This document shows, piece after piece, positions 9,694 to 19,779 of a stretch of 64,000 bases of DNA. The notes beneath the pieces were generated by a model that did no database searches, was not told where the DNA came from, and saw only the letters and a list, made by a program, of their open reading frames with translations. This DNA comes from Chryseobacterium sp. KLBC 52 (GTDB lineage: Bacteria > Bacteroidota > Bacteroidia > Flavobacteriales > Weeksellaceae). The translations under genes and the position numbers were made by a program. The stretch is from assembly GCF_003347605.1 (NCBI RefSeq), contig NZ_QDFZ01000003.1, positions 1 to 64,000 of the forward strand. The letters are read 5' to 3'. How positions within the stretch are numbered: position 1 is the first letter of the stretch; each line of letters begins with the position of its first letter.

Positions 9694-10179
9694 ATGTTAA
9701 AAGTAATCTTATCTGGCTTTTTATTTCTTTATGTAAGTTTTTGTTACGCTCAGGATCTCCCCAATGTTTCAGTAAACACATTGTCCGGTGACAGAATTAA
9801 TTTTTCCAAAATAGATTCTTCCCATCCTGTTGTTGTTAGTTTTTGGGCTACCTGGTGCCTTCCGTGTATGGAGGAACTTACTGCCATTAATGACAAATAC
9901 GAGGATTGGCAGAAGGAAAGCCAATTTACCTTATTGGCAGCTGCTACAGATGATGCCCGTACAGTTTCAAAAGTAAAAACACTTGTTAAAAGCAAAGGAT
10001 GGCCATACACCGTATTGCTGGACTCTAATCAAACTCTTAAGAGAGCTTTAAATATCAATAGTATCCCCCACGTCATCATTATTCATAAGGGCAAGGTGGT
10101 ATATTCACACATAGGTTATTCTCCCGGGGATGAGGATGAACTGATAAAGAAGATTAAAGAATACAATACCGGCAATTAA
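9694..10179 (+). CDS. TlpA-like thioredoxin (thiol-disulfide reductase)
   Basis: This 161-residue exported thioredoxin-fold protein has a signal peptide (residues 1-19, ending FCYAQ). The active site is C55-L-P-C58 in SFWATWCLPCMEEL. The cis-proline loop is visible as NSIPHVII (about 125-132). Such TlpA/ResA-like proteins reduce or shuffle disulfides of exported proteins, using electrons passed from an inner-membrane CcdA/DsbD-type partner; no such partner is in this window. The gene ends 2 bases before the barrel-like gene, so the two are almost certainly co-transcribed. It is divergent from the Omp28 genes. Confidence 0.88.
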   Translation: MLKVILSGFLFLYVSFCYAQDLPNVSVNTLSGDRINFSKIDSSHPVVVSFWATWCLPCMEELTAINDKYEDWQKESQFTLLAAATDDARTVSKVKTLVKSKGWPYTVLLDSNQTLKRALNINSIPHVIIIHKGKVVYSHIGYSPGDEDELIKKIKEYNTGN

Positions 10180-10181
10180 TT

Positions 10182-11834
10182 ATGCAAAAGAAATTATTTT
10201 ATGGTGCTGCTTTACTGGCCAGTGTTAATCTTTTCAGCCAACTCTCTGTAAATCTGGAATCCAATTCGCAATACTATGTAGATGACAGTAAGGTTAAACT
10301 CTCTGAAACTGAAAAAGATCAAAGATTCAGATCAAACAATTATCTGAATGTCAGCTACAAACTGAACAAATTCACAGTCGGAGCGCAGCTTGAATCGTAT
10401 GAACCTAAGGCTTTGCTTAATTACTCTCCTGTGCTGAATAAAACCAATCTTGGAACTTACTTTATCAGCTACAATAATGAAAAAGCAGGAATTGATGCTA
10501 CGTTGGGGCATTTTTATGAGCAATTCGGAAGTGGTTTAGCTTTGCGTGTATGGGAAGATAAACAGCTAGGGATTGCTAATTCTTTGTTGGGAGGTAAAAT
10601 AAAATATACGGACCCCAGCCAAACCATCATTTTAAAAGCCCTATTAGGAAAGCAGAGATTAGGGTTTGATCTATCTAAAGGATTGATTATGGGACTGGAT
10701 GCAGAACTGAAACTGGATAATATGATAAAGGTAAAGGATCTTTCCACAAGTATAGGATTCAGCTATGTCAATAAATATGAAGACAATAAGGACAATACCA
10801 TATTCCCTAAAGATGTCAGTATTTATTCATCGAGAATTAAAATGGAATATTCGAAACTAGCAATGGAACTCGAATATCTTTATAAAACCAAAGACAACAT
10901 TAAGCAAATCAATGTACTGGATCCGAATAATATATTTTCCGGCAATGCTTTCCTGCTAAATCTTTCTTATGCCACAGACCGTTTTGGGATTATTGCGGGG
11001 CTAAGAAGGCTGGAAAATTTTAATTTTTATTCGCAACGGGATCAAATCGGAAATATTTACCATAATTCCGTCCTGAATTACATTCCTTCGCTCACCAAAC
11101 AATATGATTATAGCCTGGCCAATATTTATGTATATCAGGCACAGCCAAGGCTATCATTCCTTCCTCAAAAGAAGTCCGGAGAAATAGGTTCTCAATTTGA
11201 TATTTTCTATAAAATCAAAAAAGGAACATTACTGGGTGGAAAATACGGTACAGATCTCTCTCTGAATATTTCAAACTGGTATGGATTGAAAGGAACATAC
11301 AGATCGTACATCAATGATATTCGGGACTATAAAACTGATTTTCTTGCATTAGGAGAAAAGTATTATGCAGATCAAAGCCTTGATATCAGAACCAAACTGA
11401 AAGACAAATGGAAAATAGGATTGATACTTATCAATCAGTACTACAACACCCAAAGAGTTGAAGAAACAAGCGGTGAGGTAAAAGCACAAACCATCGTTCT
11501 GGATAATATTTACAGGTTTTCCAAAAGCTCCATGAAACTAGAACTGCAGCACCAGTGGGCAAACGGCTACCATGGAAATTGGGCAGCTGGTCTTTTTGAA
11601 TATAATTTCAACAAAAACTGGTCGGTTTTTGCAAACGATCTTTATAATTACGGAAATTCCGACAAGGAAAAACAAATGCATTATTATACCGGTGGGCTGG
11701 TATTTCGAAAAAATGCTACAAGAATTCAGGCTTCTTATGGCAGACAAAGAGGCGGGCTGCTTTGTGTTGGTGGCGTTTGCAGATTTGTTCCGGAAAGTGC
11801 CGGTTTTTCATTAGGAGTAAGCACCAGTTATTAA
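10182..11834 (+). CDS. Outer-membrane barrel-like protein (DUF6029-like)
   Basis: This 550-residue exported protein has a signal peptide (about 1-19, LLASVNLFSQ). Alternating amphipathic strands run through the whole length and the C-terminus is aromatic (SLGVSTSY), the pattern of an outer-membrane beta-barrel. A CVGGVC cysteine pair lies near residue 530. The overall make-up agrees with the DUF6029 family I remember from Bacteroidota, but I cannot run the search. There is no TonB box or plug, so it is not a TonB receptor. It is translated 2 bases after the TlpA gene, suggesting that the TlpA protein acts on it or with it. Confidence 0.65.
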   Translation: MQKKLFYGAALLASVNLFSQLSVNLESNSQYYVDDSKVKLSETEKDQRFRSNNYLNVSYKLNKFTVGAQLESYEPKALLNYSPVLNKTNLGTYFISYNNEKAGIDATLGHFYEQFGSGLALRVWEDKQLGIANSLLGGKIKYTDPSQTIILKALLGKQRLGFDLSKGLIMGLDAELKLDNMIKVKDLSTSIGFSYVNKYEDNKDNTIFPKDVSIYSSRIKMEYSKLAMELEYLYKTKDNIKQINVLDPNNIFSGNAFLLNLSYATDRFGIIAGLRRLENFNFYSQRDQIGNIYHNSVLNYIPSLTKQYDYSLANIYVYQAQPRLSFLPQKKSGEIGSQFDIFYKIKKGTLLGGKYGTDLSLNISNWYGLKGTYRSYINDIRDYKTDFLALGEKYYADQSLDIRTKLKDKWKIGLILINQYYNTQRVEETSGEVKAQTIVLDNIYRFSKSSMKLELQHQWANGYHGNWAAGLFEYNFNKNWSVFANDLYNYGNSDKEKQMHYYTGGLVFRKNATRIQASYGRQRGGLLCVGGVCRFVPESAGFSLGVSTSY

Positions 11835-11891
11835 AGTACAATGATGATATCCATTTAGCAAGACACAATACAGGGTTAATCATTATATCCG

Positions 11892-11940
11892 ATAAAATCT
11901 TAGCTTAGAACATCTGATGCTCTAAGCTAAGATTTATTTT
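11892..11940. terminator. Bidirectional terminator
   Basis: A perfect 15-bp stem is formed by 11895-11909 (AAATCTTAGCTTAGA) and 11921-11935 (TCTAAGCTAAGATTT), with an inner CAT/ATG extension. A-rich and T-rich flanks lie on either side. It sits between the convergent genes ending at 11834 and 11940, so it probably serves both. Confidence 0.88.
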
Positions 11941-12737
11941 TAACTTTTTATTCCTAGTTCTATTACATACCCTTCATGCCCTCTCACATTGATGAAATTC
12001 CCCCCATCGAACCCAAGATACTGACCTTTAATACCTGTAAGCCTTCCGGTAAATTCCGGTTTTTTATCTAATGTAAATGATGAAACTTTTTCCGGTTTTT
12101 CAAAAGGATAATCAAACATCCACAGTTCTTCACCTTCACTATAAAATTTCTGGAAGTCGTTTGGAAAATATTCTTTTATCTTTTGTCGGAAATCAGCGAG
12201 ATCTACTTCTCCTTCAAAATCATCCTGCAGCATCTTTCTCCAGTTGGTTTTATCCGCCAGATGTTCTTTCAATGCAACCTCTATCATTCCTGCTTCATAG
12301 CGGTTCTCTGTTCTTGCGATGGGCAATGCAAAAGTTGCCCCCTGATCAATCCATCGTGTAGGAATCTGTGTATTTCTGGTTACTCCTACTTTTACATCTC
12401 CGGTGTAAGCCAGATAAACAGTGTGTGGCTGCAGCTGAATTTGCTTTTCAACTTCAAGATCTCGCTCTGCAACTCCTAAATGTGCTGTAGAAAGTTCCGG
12501 GCGGATAATGGTATCACTTGCATAAGGGCTTTCAAAAAAACAGTTTTTGCAGAATCCCATTCTATAAATCGGTTTATTTTCACCACAATTTACACACTGA
12601 AAGCCTGTATGTTTTATACTTAACTCCTTTCCAAACAGCTCATTCATGTGGATCAGATCTCCGGAAAGATTGAGATAGTATTGGATTGGCTTAGCATCAT
12701 AGCTTGTCATCTTTAAAATTTGCCCTTGAAACTGCAT
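11940..12737 (-). CDS. DUF2797 zinc-ribbon protein
   Basis: This 265-residue cytoplasmic protein matches the DUF2797 family. A four-cysteine zinc-ribbon-like set lies near the N-terminus (CVNCGENKP ... GFCKNCFFES, residues about 48-71). A conserved block follows, HTVYLAYTGDVKVGVTR. ... RWIDQGATFALPIARTENRYEAGMIE. This last part resembles a GIY-YIG-type fold (Y..Y..G..KVGVT ... R .. E), which is inference. The molecular function is not established. It is transcribed divergently from the epimerase gene, with a probable TACTTTTG box on its strand at 12785-12792. Confidence 0.85.
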   Translation of the reverse strand: MQFQGQILKMTSYDAKPIQYYLNLSGDLIHMNELFGKELSIKHTGFQCVNCGENKPIYRMGFCKNCFFESPYASDTIIRPELSTAHLGVAERDLEVEKQIQLQPHTVYLAYTGDVKVGVTRNTQIPTRWIDQGATFALPIARTENRYEAGMIEVALKEHLADKTNWRKMLQDDFEGEVDLADFRQKIKEYFPNDFQKFYSEGEELWMFDYPFEKPEKVSSFTLDKKPEFTGRLTGIKGQYLGFDGGNFINVRGHEGYVIELGIKS

Positions 12738-12784
12738 ATTATATTTATATTACTTTTTTAAGTAAATTTAATGATTATATTTTT

Positions 12785-12807
12785 CAAAAGTAAAATTTAT
12801 ATTTTTG
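12785..12807. promoter_or_regulatory. Two divergent -7 boxes
   Basis: TATTTTTG at 12800-12807 (plus strand) precedes the epimerase ATG by 18 bases. TACTTTTG on the minus strand (12785-12792) precedes the DUF2797 start by about 48 bases. Both match the Bacteroidota -7 consensus TAnnTTTG. No clear -33 TTTG was found for either, so strength is uncertain. Confidence 0.5.
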
Positions 12808-12825
12808 TGCTAATAAAAAATACAA

Positions 12826-13854
12826 ATGGTTTATCTTGTAACAGGCGGTAGTGGGTTCATCGGTTCCCATTTAGTTGAACGATTATTAAGAAATGGACAT
12901 TCTGTCATAAACATTGACAATTTTGATGATTTCTATGACTATAAGGTAAAAATTAAAAATACTTTAGAGTCAATCGGTAAAAATTCGGATTTTGAATTCT
13001 CAGATAAAGAGACGGATATTCCGCGTTTGGCTTCCCTCACTCATTCTGACCAATATTCCCTCTATTGGCAGGATATCCGTGATAAAAATGGTCTTGAAAA
13101 CATCTTTAAGAATCATCATATTGATATGGTGATTCATCTGGCAGCACTTGCCGGTGTACGGCCCTCTATTGAACGTCCTCTGGAGTACGAAGAAGTAAAT
13201 GTACGCGGTACTATGAATCTTTGGGAACTGTGTAAGGATTTTACTATTAAAAAATTCATTTGTGCATCCTCTTCAAGTGTTTATGGAAATAATGAAAAAA
13301 TTCCTTTTGCTGAAACGGACAATGTAGACAATCCTATCTCACCTTATGCGGCAACCAAGAAAAGTGGAGAGGTTATAGGACACGTTTACCATAATCTCTA
13401 TCATATAGATATGATCCAGCTCAGGTTCTTTACAGTATATGGACCAAGACAGAGACCTGACCTTGCTATACACAAGTTTACGAAACTTATTTCGGAGAAT
13501 CAGGAAATTCCTTTCTATGGCGATGGGAACACAGCCAGAGACTATACTTATATAGATGATATTATAGATGGAATTACCAAGTCTATTCTTTATCTGGAGC
13601 ACCATTCCGGAGTTTATGAAATCGTGAATCTCGGTGAAAACCAGGTAATCACTTTATCTGAGATGGTGAAAACTATAGAAACAGCACTTGGACAAACTGC
13701 CATCAAAAAAATTCTGCCAATGCAGCCGGGAGATGTCACAAAAACAAATGCCGATATTACCAAAGCACAGGATTTAATAGGTTATAAACCGGCCACAAAC
13801 TTCCAAAATGGCATAAAAAAATTTGTGGAATGGTTTTTGAGAAAACGACAATAA
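12826..13854 (+). CDS. NAD-dependent sugar-nucleotide epimerase (UDP-glucuronate epimerase-like)
   Basis: This 342-residue extended short-chain dehydrogenase/reductase has an N-terminal Rossmann motif TGGSGFIGSHLVERL (GxxGxxG). The active-site triad is ASSSSVYG plus YAATK (Y...K). The region NIDNFDDFYD, the LAALAGVRPSIE block and the LRFFTVYGPRQRPDLA stretch are typical of UDP-glucuronate 4-epimerases. These enzymes interconvert UDP-GlcA and UDP-GalA for surface polysaccharides. No glycan gene lies next to it, so the substrate is inferred from sequence only. It starts at the first ATG, 18 bases after a -7 box. Confidence 0.8.
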   Translation: MVYLVTGGSGFIGSHLVERLLRNGHSVINIDNFDDFYDYKVKIKNTLESIGKNSDFEFSDKETDIPRLASLTHSDQYSLYWQDIRDKNGLENIFKNHHIDMVIHLAALAGVRPSIERPLEYEEVNVRGTMNLWELCKDFTIKKFICASSSSVYGNNEKIPFAETDNVDNPISPYAATKKSGEVIGHVYHNLYHIDMIQLRFFTVYGPRQRPDLAIHKFTKLISENQEIPFYGDGNTARDYTYIDDIIDGITKSILYLEHHSGVYEIVNLGENQVITLSEMVKTIETALGQTAIKKILPMQPGDVTKTNADITKAQDLIGYKPATNFQNGIKKFVEWFLRKRQ

Positions 13855-13965
13855 GTAAATTGCTGACACAGCTGCCAGTCGGTTTGTGACAGTCATTTAT
13901 TAGAAAAAATTATAAAAAGAATTGAAAATCAAGTATAAAAAAGTTTATTATACAACCTATTTTTA

Positions 13966-13973
13966 TACTTTTG
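13966..13973 (+). promoter_or_regulatory. -7 box of the DUF2795 gene
   Basis: TACTTTTG matches TAnnTTTG exactly and lies 17 bases before the ATG at 13991, leaving a very short leader. No clear TTTG is present at the -33 position. Confidence 0.55.
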
Positions 13974-13990
13974 CAAAAAATTAGAAAATT

Positions 13991-14212
13991 ATGTACTGGA
14001 CATTAGAATTAGCTTCATATTTAAGTGACGCACCTTGGCCAATGACAAAAGCAGAGCTTATCGACTACGCAATCAGAACTGGTGCACCTATGGAAGTAGT
14101 AGAAAACCTTCAGGCTATTGAAGATGAAGGAGAAATTTATGAATCTATCGAAGAGGTATGGAGTGACTATCCTACTGACGAGGATTTCCTTTGGAACGAG
14201 GACGAATATTAA
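13991..14212 (+). CDS. DUF2795 family protein
   Basis: This 73-residue acidic cytoplasmic protein starts MYWTLELASYLSDAPWPMTK. The DUF2795 helical module, with the pattern LxxxLxxxxWPxTKxELIxYAxxxGAP, covers residues 6-40. The tail is rich in Glu/Asp and Trp (EEVWSDYPTDEDFLWNEDEY). This small family is very strongly conserved in Flavobacteriia but its job is unknown. A strong leaderless-style promoter lies in front. SecA is the next gene after 123 bases; the gap has a repeat-like GCATAAAGC stretch, so the two need not be co-transcribed. Confidence 0.85.
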   Translation: MYWTLELASYLSDAPWPMTKAELIDYAIRTGAPMEVVENLQAIEDEGEIYESIEEVWSDYPTDEDFLWNEDEY

Positions 14213-14269
14213 TAAAGCGATAAGCTTTAGGCTGCGTGCTTAGAGCTTTTTTGCCCTTTTTATATATTA

Positions 14270-14333
14270 ATTTACACGATAAGTGTTATTTAAAACGCTT
14301 AAAGCATTTTGCATTAAGCATAAAGCAAAAAAT
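14270..14333. repeat. AGCATAAAGC-type spacer repeat before secA
   Basis: The spacer carries degenerate words such as CGCTTAAAGC, GCATTAAGC and ATAAAGC just before the secA ATG. The same word family reappears in the mraY-murD spacer at 39501-39555. Confidence 0.5.
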
Positions 14334-14335
14334 TT

Positions 14336-17300
14336 ATGAGTTTTTTAAACAAAGTTCTTAAAGGGTTTTTGGGAGACAAGAAAGCGCAGGACCTAAAAGA
14401 AGTAAAAAAAGTTGTAACAAAAATCAGAGCTGTAGAACCTAACATTCAACAATTGTCGGATGATGGGTTGAGACAAAAAACTGCTGAGTTTAAAGAGAAT
14501 ATAAAATCTGCAACCAGCAAGATCACAGCTCAAATAGAACAGATAAAAGAGCAGATAAAAAATTCAACCAATGTTGATGAAAAAGAAGCTCTTTTCTCAA
14601 AAATTGAGTCTTTAAAGAAAGAATCATACGAAATTGAAGAAAAAGTTCTGGTTCAGGTTCTTCCCGAAGCTTTTGCATTGATCAAAGAAACGGCAAGAAG
14701 ATGGGCTCAGAATGGAGAAATCCGAGTAACGGCAAGTGACTGGGACAGAGAGCTGGCTGCTGCAGGAAAAGATTTTGTTAGTATTCAGGGAGACACAGCT
14801 GTTTGGAAAAACTCATGGGACGCTGCCGGAACTCCTGTAGTTTGGGATATGGTCCACTATGATGTTCAGTTTATCGGAGGGGTTATTCTTCACAGTGGTA
14901 AAATTGCCGAGATGGCAACCGGTGAAGGTAAAACTTTGGTAGGAACATTACCTATTTATTTAAATTCACTTCCGGAAAGAGGAGTACACGTTGTAACCGT
15001 GAACGACTATCTTGCCAAAAGAGACTCCGCCTGGATGGGGCCTCTTTATCAGTTCCACGGAATGTCTATCGATTGTATCGATAACCACCAGCCGAACTCA
15101 GACGGAAGAAGAAAAGCATACAACTCAGATATTACTTACGGAACGAATAACGAATTCGGTTTCGATTATTTGAGAGACAACATGGTGACATCACCTTCAG
15201 AACTGGTACAAAGAGAACTGAACTTTGCTATCGTGGATGAGGTGGACTCTGTATTGGTAGATGACGCAAGAACACCATTGATCATTTCCGGGCCGGTTCC
15301 TCAGGGAGACAGACAGGAGTTTGATGTTCTTAAGCCTTCTATCGACAGAATTGTTGAAGTACAAAAGAAAACCGTTTCTACCATTTTCAACGAAGCGAAA
15401 AAATTAATCGCTGCAGGAAATACAAAAGAAGGAGGTTTCAAATTACTTCAGGCCTACAGAGGTCTTCCCAAAAACAGACAATTAATCAAATTCTTATCGG
15501 AAAGCGGAAACAGAGCATTGCTTCAGAAAGTTGAAGCGCAATACATGCAGGACAACAACCGTGATATGCCGATTGTAGATAAAGATCTTTACTTCGTTAT
15601 CGAAGAGAAAAACAATCAGGTAGACCTTACAGACAAAGGTGTTGAATACATGTCTCAGGGTAACTCTGATCCTAATTTCTTCGTACTTCCGGATATCGGA
15701 ACTGAGATTGCTGAAGTAGAAGCTAAAAACCTTTCTAAAGAAGAAGAGTTTGAAGCAAAAGAAAGACTTTTCTCTGATTTTGCTGAAAAATCTGAGCGTG
15801 TTCACACGATGAGCCAGCTATTGAAAGCATACACATTATTTGAAAAAGATGATGAGTATGTGGTGATTGACGGTGAAGTAAAAATCGTTGATGAGCAGAC
15901 AGGTCGTATCATGGAGGGACGTCGTTATTCTGATGGTCTTCACCAGGCGATCGAAGCGAAAGAGAATGTAAAAATTGAGGCAGCTACTCAAACTTTTGCA
16001 ACCATCACGCTTCAGAACTATTTCCGTATGTATAACAAGCTTGCGGGGATGACGGGTACTGCTGAAACCGAAGCTGGAGAGCTTTGGGAAATCTATAAAT
16101 TAGACGTTGTGGTAATTCCTACCAACCGTCCGATTTTAAGACATGACAAGCAGGACTTGGTTTTCAAAACCAACAGAGAAAAATATAATGCTGTAATTGA
16201 AGAAATTGAAAAATTAACAGCACAGAAAAGACCAGTATTGGTAGGTACTACTTCTGTTGAAATTTCTCAGTTGCTTTCTAAAGCACTTCAATTAAGAAAA
16301 ATTCCACACCAGGTATTGAATGCAAAGCTTCACAAGAAGGAAGCAGAAATTGTAGCTGGCGCAGGACAGCCGGGAGTTGTAACGATTGCAACCAACATGG
16401 CAGGTCGTGGTACCGATATTAAGCTTTCTAAAGAAGTAAAAGATGCAGGAGGTTTAGCGATCATCGGTACAGAAAGACACGACTCAAGACGTGTTGACAG
16501 ACAGTTAAGAGGTAGAGCGGGACGTCAGGGAGATCCGGGAAGTTCTCAGTTCTATGTATCTCTTGAAGATAACTTAATGCGTTTGTTCGGTTCTGAGAGA
16601 ATTGCTAAAATGATGGACAGAATGGGTCATAAAGAAGGAGAAGTAATTCAGCACTCTATGATCAGTAAGTCTATTGAAAGAGCTCAGAAAAAAGTGGAAG
16701 AAAATAACTTCGGAACAAGAAAGAGACTTCTTGAGTATGATGACGTAATGAACAAACAACGTGACGTAATCTATAAGAGAAGAAAGAATGCTCTATTCGG
16801 AGACCACTTGAAATATGATATCACGAATATGATTTTCGATGTTGCCAATTCTATCGTTGCGAAAGGAAAAGCTTCAGGAAATTATAAAGATTTTGAATAC
16901 GAAATCATTAAAACATTCACCATGGAATCTCCGGTTTCCCAAAGTGATTTTAATAATAAAAATGTTCAGGATCTGACGAATATCTTATTCAAAGCAGCTC
17001 AGGAAGACTACAAAATGAAGCTGAACCTGTTGAAAGAAAAATCATTCCCAATCATTGAGAATGTATACCAAAATCAGGGTTCAATGTTCAAAATGATCCA
17101 GGTTCCTTTCACAGACGGACATAAAACAATGACTATTGTAGCTGATCTTAAAGAAGCTTACGATACTCAGTGTGAAAGTTTAGTGAACGATTTTGAAAAG
17201 AACATCACTTTATCAATTATCGATGAAAACTGGAAGCTTCACCTTCGTGAGATGGACGACTTAAGAAGATCTTCACAAGGAGCTGTTTACGAGCAGAAAG

Positions 17301-17410
17301 ATCCATTGGTAATTTACAAGCAGGAATCTTTCCACTTATTCAGTGAAATGATCGATAAATTAAACAAAGAAATTATTTCTTTCTTATATAAAGGAGAAAT
17401 TCCGGCTTAA
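14336..17410 (+). CDS. secA: Preprotein translocase ATPase SecA
   Basis: This 1024-residue motor protein drives unfolded preproteins through SecYEG. The order is: N-terminal helix; Walker [12 protein letters not shown] (about residue 195); preprotein-binding domain; [16 protein letters not shown] (DEAD-like motif); a Bacteroidota-type insertion in the nucleotide-binding domain (about 335-420, with [17 protein letters not shown]); NBD2 motifs [13 protein letters not shown] and [11 protein letters not shown]; and a helical scaffold ending LYKGEIPA. The C-terminal CxCxxxxxxxCH zinc tail that binds SecB in many bacteria is absent. The ATG at 14336 is a good start and a terminator follows. Confidence 0.97.
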   Translation: MSFLNKVLKGFLGDKKAQDLKEVKKVVTKIRAVEPNIQQLSDDGLRQKTAEFKENIKSATSKITAQIEQIKEQIKNSTNVDEKEALFSKIESLKKESYEIEEKVLVQVLPEAFALIKETARRWAQNGEIRVTASDWDRELAAAGKDFVSIQGDTAVWKNSWDAAGTPVVWDMVHYDVQFIGGVILHSGKIAEMATGEGKTLVGTLPIYLNSLPERGVHVVTVNDYLAKRDSAWMGPLYQFHGMSIDCIDNHQPNSDGRRKAYNSDITYGTNNEFGFDYLRDNMVTSPSELVQRELNFAIVDEVDSVLVDDARTPLIISGPVPQGDRQEFDVLKPSIDRIVEVQKKTVSTIFNEAKKLIAAGNTKEGGFKLLQAYRGLPKNRQLIKFLSESGNRALLQKVEAQYMQDNNRDMPIVDKDLYFVIEEKNNQVDLTDKGVEYMSQGNSDPNFFVLPDIGTEIAEVEAKNLSKEEEFEAKERLFSDFAEKSERVHTMSQLLKAYTLFEKDDEYVVIDGEVKIVDEQTGRIMEGRRYSDGLHQAIEAKENVKIEAATQTFATITLQNYFRMYNKLAGMTGTAETEAGELWEIYKLDVVVIPTNRPILRHDKQDLVFKTNREKYNAVIEEIEKLTAQKRPVLVGTTSVEISQLLSKALQLRKIPHQVLNAKLHKKEAEIVAGAGQPGVVTIATNMAGRGTDIKLSKEVKDAGGLAIIGTERHDSRRVDRQLRGRAGRQGDPGSSQFYVSLEDNLMRLFGSERIAKMMDRMGHKEGEVIQHSMISKSIERAQKKVEENNFGTRKRLLEYDDVMNKQRDVIYKRRKNALFGDHLKYDITNMIFDVANSIVAKGKASGNYKDFEYEIIKTFTMESPVSQSDFNNKNVQDLTNILFKAAQEDYKMKLNLLKEKSFPIIENVYQNQGSMFKMIQVPFTDGHKTMTIVADLKEAYDTQCESLVNDFEKNITLSIIDENWKLHLREMDDLRRSSQGAVYEQKDPLVIYKQESFHLFSEMIDKLNKEIISFLYKGEIPA

Positions 17411-17431
17411 GAAAAATTTAATAAAATCATA

Positions 17432-17467
17432 CAAAAACCGCTCTGGCATTGGCCATAGCGGTTTTTT
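17432..17467 (+). terminator. secA terminator
   Basis: The arms AAAACCGCT and AGCGGTTTT enclose a palindromic loop (TGGCATTGGCCA), followed by a T run at 17461-17466. It ends the secA transcript ahead of the receptor gene. Confidence 0.88.
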
Positions 17468-17536
17468 GTTATTCAGTATATAATTATTTTATGATAAATA
17501 TCAATCACATTATTTATTTAGAACAGTTAAAAATAA

Positions 17537-17544
17537 TATATTTG
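17537..17544 (+). promoter_or_regulatory. -7 box of first TonB receptor
   Basis: TATATTTG matches the TAnnTTTG consensus and lies 17 bases before the receptor ATG at 17562. No clear -33 element or Fur-like site was recognised. Confidence 0.5.
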
Positions 17545-17561
17545 CAGAAAATTTGACTTTC

Positions 17562-19739
17562 ATGAAAAATGTACTGATCTGTGCTTCCGCACTGGCAACA
17601 ATGTTGGTTTCTGCGCAAAAAAAAGACACCATCAAATCCAATGATATTGAAGAAGTAATTGTTAACGGAAGATATTATCAGAAGTACAAACTGAATGAGG
17701 TTTCAGGTTCATTGAGAATCCAGACTCCGATTCTTGAGCTTCCTCAGAATGTGCAGTCTGTAAGTGCTCAGGTTCTTGCTGATCAAATAACACTGAATAT
17801 GTCAGAAGGAATTGTCCGCAACGTAAGCGGAGCAAGAAAAGTAGAACACTGGGATAATGTATATTCCAATGTATTCATGAGAGGTGCCAGTATTGCTACT
17901 TTTATGAACGGAATGAATGTTTCTTCTACCTGGGGACCCATCAATCCTGATGCGTCTATCATAGACAGAATAGAGTTCGTAAAAGGTCCTGCCGGATTTA
18001 TGGGTTCTATGGGAGATCCTGCCGGGTTTTATAATGTAGTAACTAAAAAACCTACAGGAAAGTTTGCCAACAGTGTGCGCTTCACAACGGGAAGCTATAA
18101 TCTTTTCAGAGGTGAAGCTGATCTTGACGGAGTTCTTGTAAAAGACGGGGTTTTAGACTACCGTATCAATTTGATGGGAAGCTCCAACAATTCATGGGTG
18201 GAAAATGATAAGACAAGTAAAATCATTGTTGCTCCTTCCATTACTTTCAGACCTACAAAGACGACTACATTTACGGCTCAGTATAACTATCAATACTTAA
18301 AATTTAATCAGCCTGGAGCTTATCTGATGTCTAACGACGGATACGCTTCACTGAATGTACATACCAATTTTAATGACCCGAACTTTAAGAAAACTGAAGT
18401 AAAGGATCAGAGTTTATTCTTAAGTTTAGACCAGAAGCTTTTCAAAGACTGGGTTTGGAGTACTCAATATGCTTATATGGACCTGAATTATGACGGAGGT
18501 TCATGGTGGGGAACTTTTGATTCAGCCAATAAAAATGTTTTAAACAGAACATTAAGCAACTGGCAGGCAAAAGGAAAAAATCATATTTTCCAGACCTATG
18601 TGAGAGGAACACTTAATACAGGGAATATTGTTCATAAAATAATCGCGGGATTTGATTACGGAGACAGAAAATACACTGCTGACTTTTCTTCTTATTCAAA
18701 AATTGTAGATGGCAAAGAAACCTTACTATTCCCAATTGACATTTATAATGTAAATTATGGAGTAGATCCTTCAAAACTTCCATCTTCTGATTTTTATACA
18801 TTAAACACTTCTGCTCCGTTTTATAACGATCAAGGCGTAAAATATACTTCTTATTACGCTCAGGATCAGATTGAAATGTTCAATAATAAATTGAGATTAA
18901 CATTAGCAGGAAGATATACAAGCGGTAAAACTTATTCCGCATATCCTAATCTAAGTCCAGGGACTCCTATTGTACCTGATACAGCTGGTGAGTTTACACC
19001 AAGAGTTGGAGTGAGTTATTCTATTAATGAAAATTTCTCTGCTTACGGTATCTATGATAAAACCTTCGTACCACAATCCGGAATAGGAATTAACAAAACC
19101 AAAATTACAGATCCTTTCAGAGGACAGAATATTGAATTCGGATTGAAAAAAGACTGGTTTGGAGGAAAATGGAACTCTACTTTCGCAGTATATGAAATCA
19201 GAAGACAAAATATTCTTGTTGCCGGACCTAAAGAACAAAATGAAGGACAGCCTTTCCAGGTTGCTACAGGTGAGCAGAGAGCAAGAGGTTTCGAAACCGA
19301 TATCAAAGGAGAAATCATCAAAGGGTTGAATATTATCATCAACTATGCTTATACAGACGCAAAAACCGTTAAAGACACAGATCCTACAAGAATTGGAATT
19401 CAGTCTCCGGGGAATGCAAAAAATGTTCAGAATACCTGGATCAACTATAGATTCCAAAATGGAGTTTTACATGGTTTCGGTATTTCAGCCGGTTATCAGT
19501 ATCAGGGAGGAAGACAATCATGGTATGGAGTAAGTGCTACAAAAGATCAGAGCCTTCCGGATTATTTTGATACCAACTTCGGGGTTTCCTATGTTGCTAA
19601 GAAATTTGATGTCAATCTAATGCTGAATAATGTCCTTAACAGAAAATTGTACAGTGGTTACAGAGGAGATGCCGGCGAATATGCATGGATCTATAATGCT
19701 CCGCGTAACTGGAGATTATCAATCGGATATAAATTTTAA
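17562..19739 (+). CDS. TonB-dependent siderophore receptor
   Basis: This 725-residue outer-membrane receptor begins at the ATG at 17562. A TTG nine bases upstream is in frame but less likely. A signal peptide spans about 1-19 (MKNVLICASALATMLVSAQ). A TonB-box-like segment (DIEEVIVNGR) follows, then a plug domain (about 45-155: ETPIL.. QNVQSVSAQVL ... RIEFVKGPAGFMGSMGDPAGFYNVVTKKP), and a 22-strand-type barrel ending in WRLSIGYKF. The plug signature matches siderophore receptors of the FhuE/FpvA type. It is followed by a PepSY protein after 40 bases containing a hairpin. The ligand is probably a ferric siderophore, but the type is not predictable here. Confidence 0.88.
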   Translation: MKNVLICASALATMLVSAQKKDTIKSNDIEEVIVNGRYYQKYKLNEVSGSLRIQTPILELPQNVQSVSAQVLADQITLNMSEGIVRNVSGARKVEHWDNVYSNVFMRGASIATFMNGMNVSSTWGPINPDASIIDRIEFVKGPAGFMGSMGDPAGFYNVVTKKPTGKFANSVRFTTGSYNLFRGEADLDGVLVKDGVLDYRINLMGSSNNSWVENDKTSKIIVAPSITFRPTKTTTFTAQYNYQYLKFNQPGAYLMSNDGYASLNVHTNFNDPNFKKTEVKDQSLFLSLDQKLFKDWVWSTQYAYMDLNYDGGSWWGTFDSANKNVLNRTLSNWQAKGKNHIFQTYVRGTLNTGNIVHKIIAGFDYGDRKYTADFSSYSKIVDGKETLLFPIDIYNVNYGVDPSKLPSSDFYTLNTSAPFYNDQGVKYTSYYAQDQIEMFNNKLRLTLAGRYTSGKTYSAYPNLSPGTPIVPDTAGEFTPRVGVSYSINENFSAYGIYDKTFVPQSGIGINKTKITDPFRGQNIEFGLKKDWFGGKWNSTFAVYEIRRQNILVAGPKEQNEGQPFQVATGEQRARGFETDIKGEIIKGLNIIINYAYTDAKTVKDTDPTRIGIQSPGNAKNVQNTWINYRFQNGVLHGFGISAGYQYQGGRQSWYGVSATKDQSLPDYFDTNFGVSYVAKKFDVNLMLNNVLNRKLYSGYRGDAGEYAWIYNAPRNWRLSIGYKF

Positions 19740-19748
19740 AAAATCAAA

Positions 19749-19777
19749 GGTTAGCCCCTCAGGGGGTTAACTTTTTG
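19749..19777 (+). terminator. Hairpin with T run before first PepSY gene
   Basis: GTTAGCCCCT (19750-19759) pairs imperfectly with AGGGGGTTAAC (19761-19771) and is followed by five T. It sits only three bases before the PepSY ATG. It could be a terminator that lowers downstream expression, or a structure that blocks translation start. Confidence 0.6.
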
Positions 19778-19779
19778 CT

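Noticed and set aside
18951-19457. 168-residue minus-strand frame inside the first TonB receptor
   Set aside because: Antisense shadow of the receptor barrel; composition is not protein-like.
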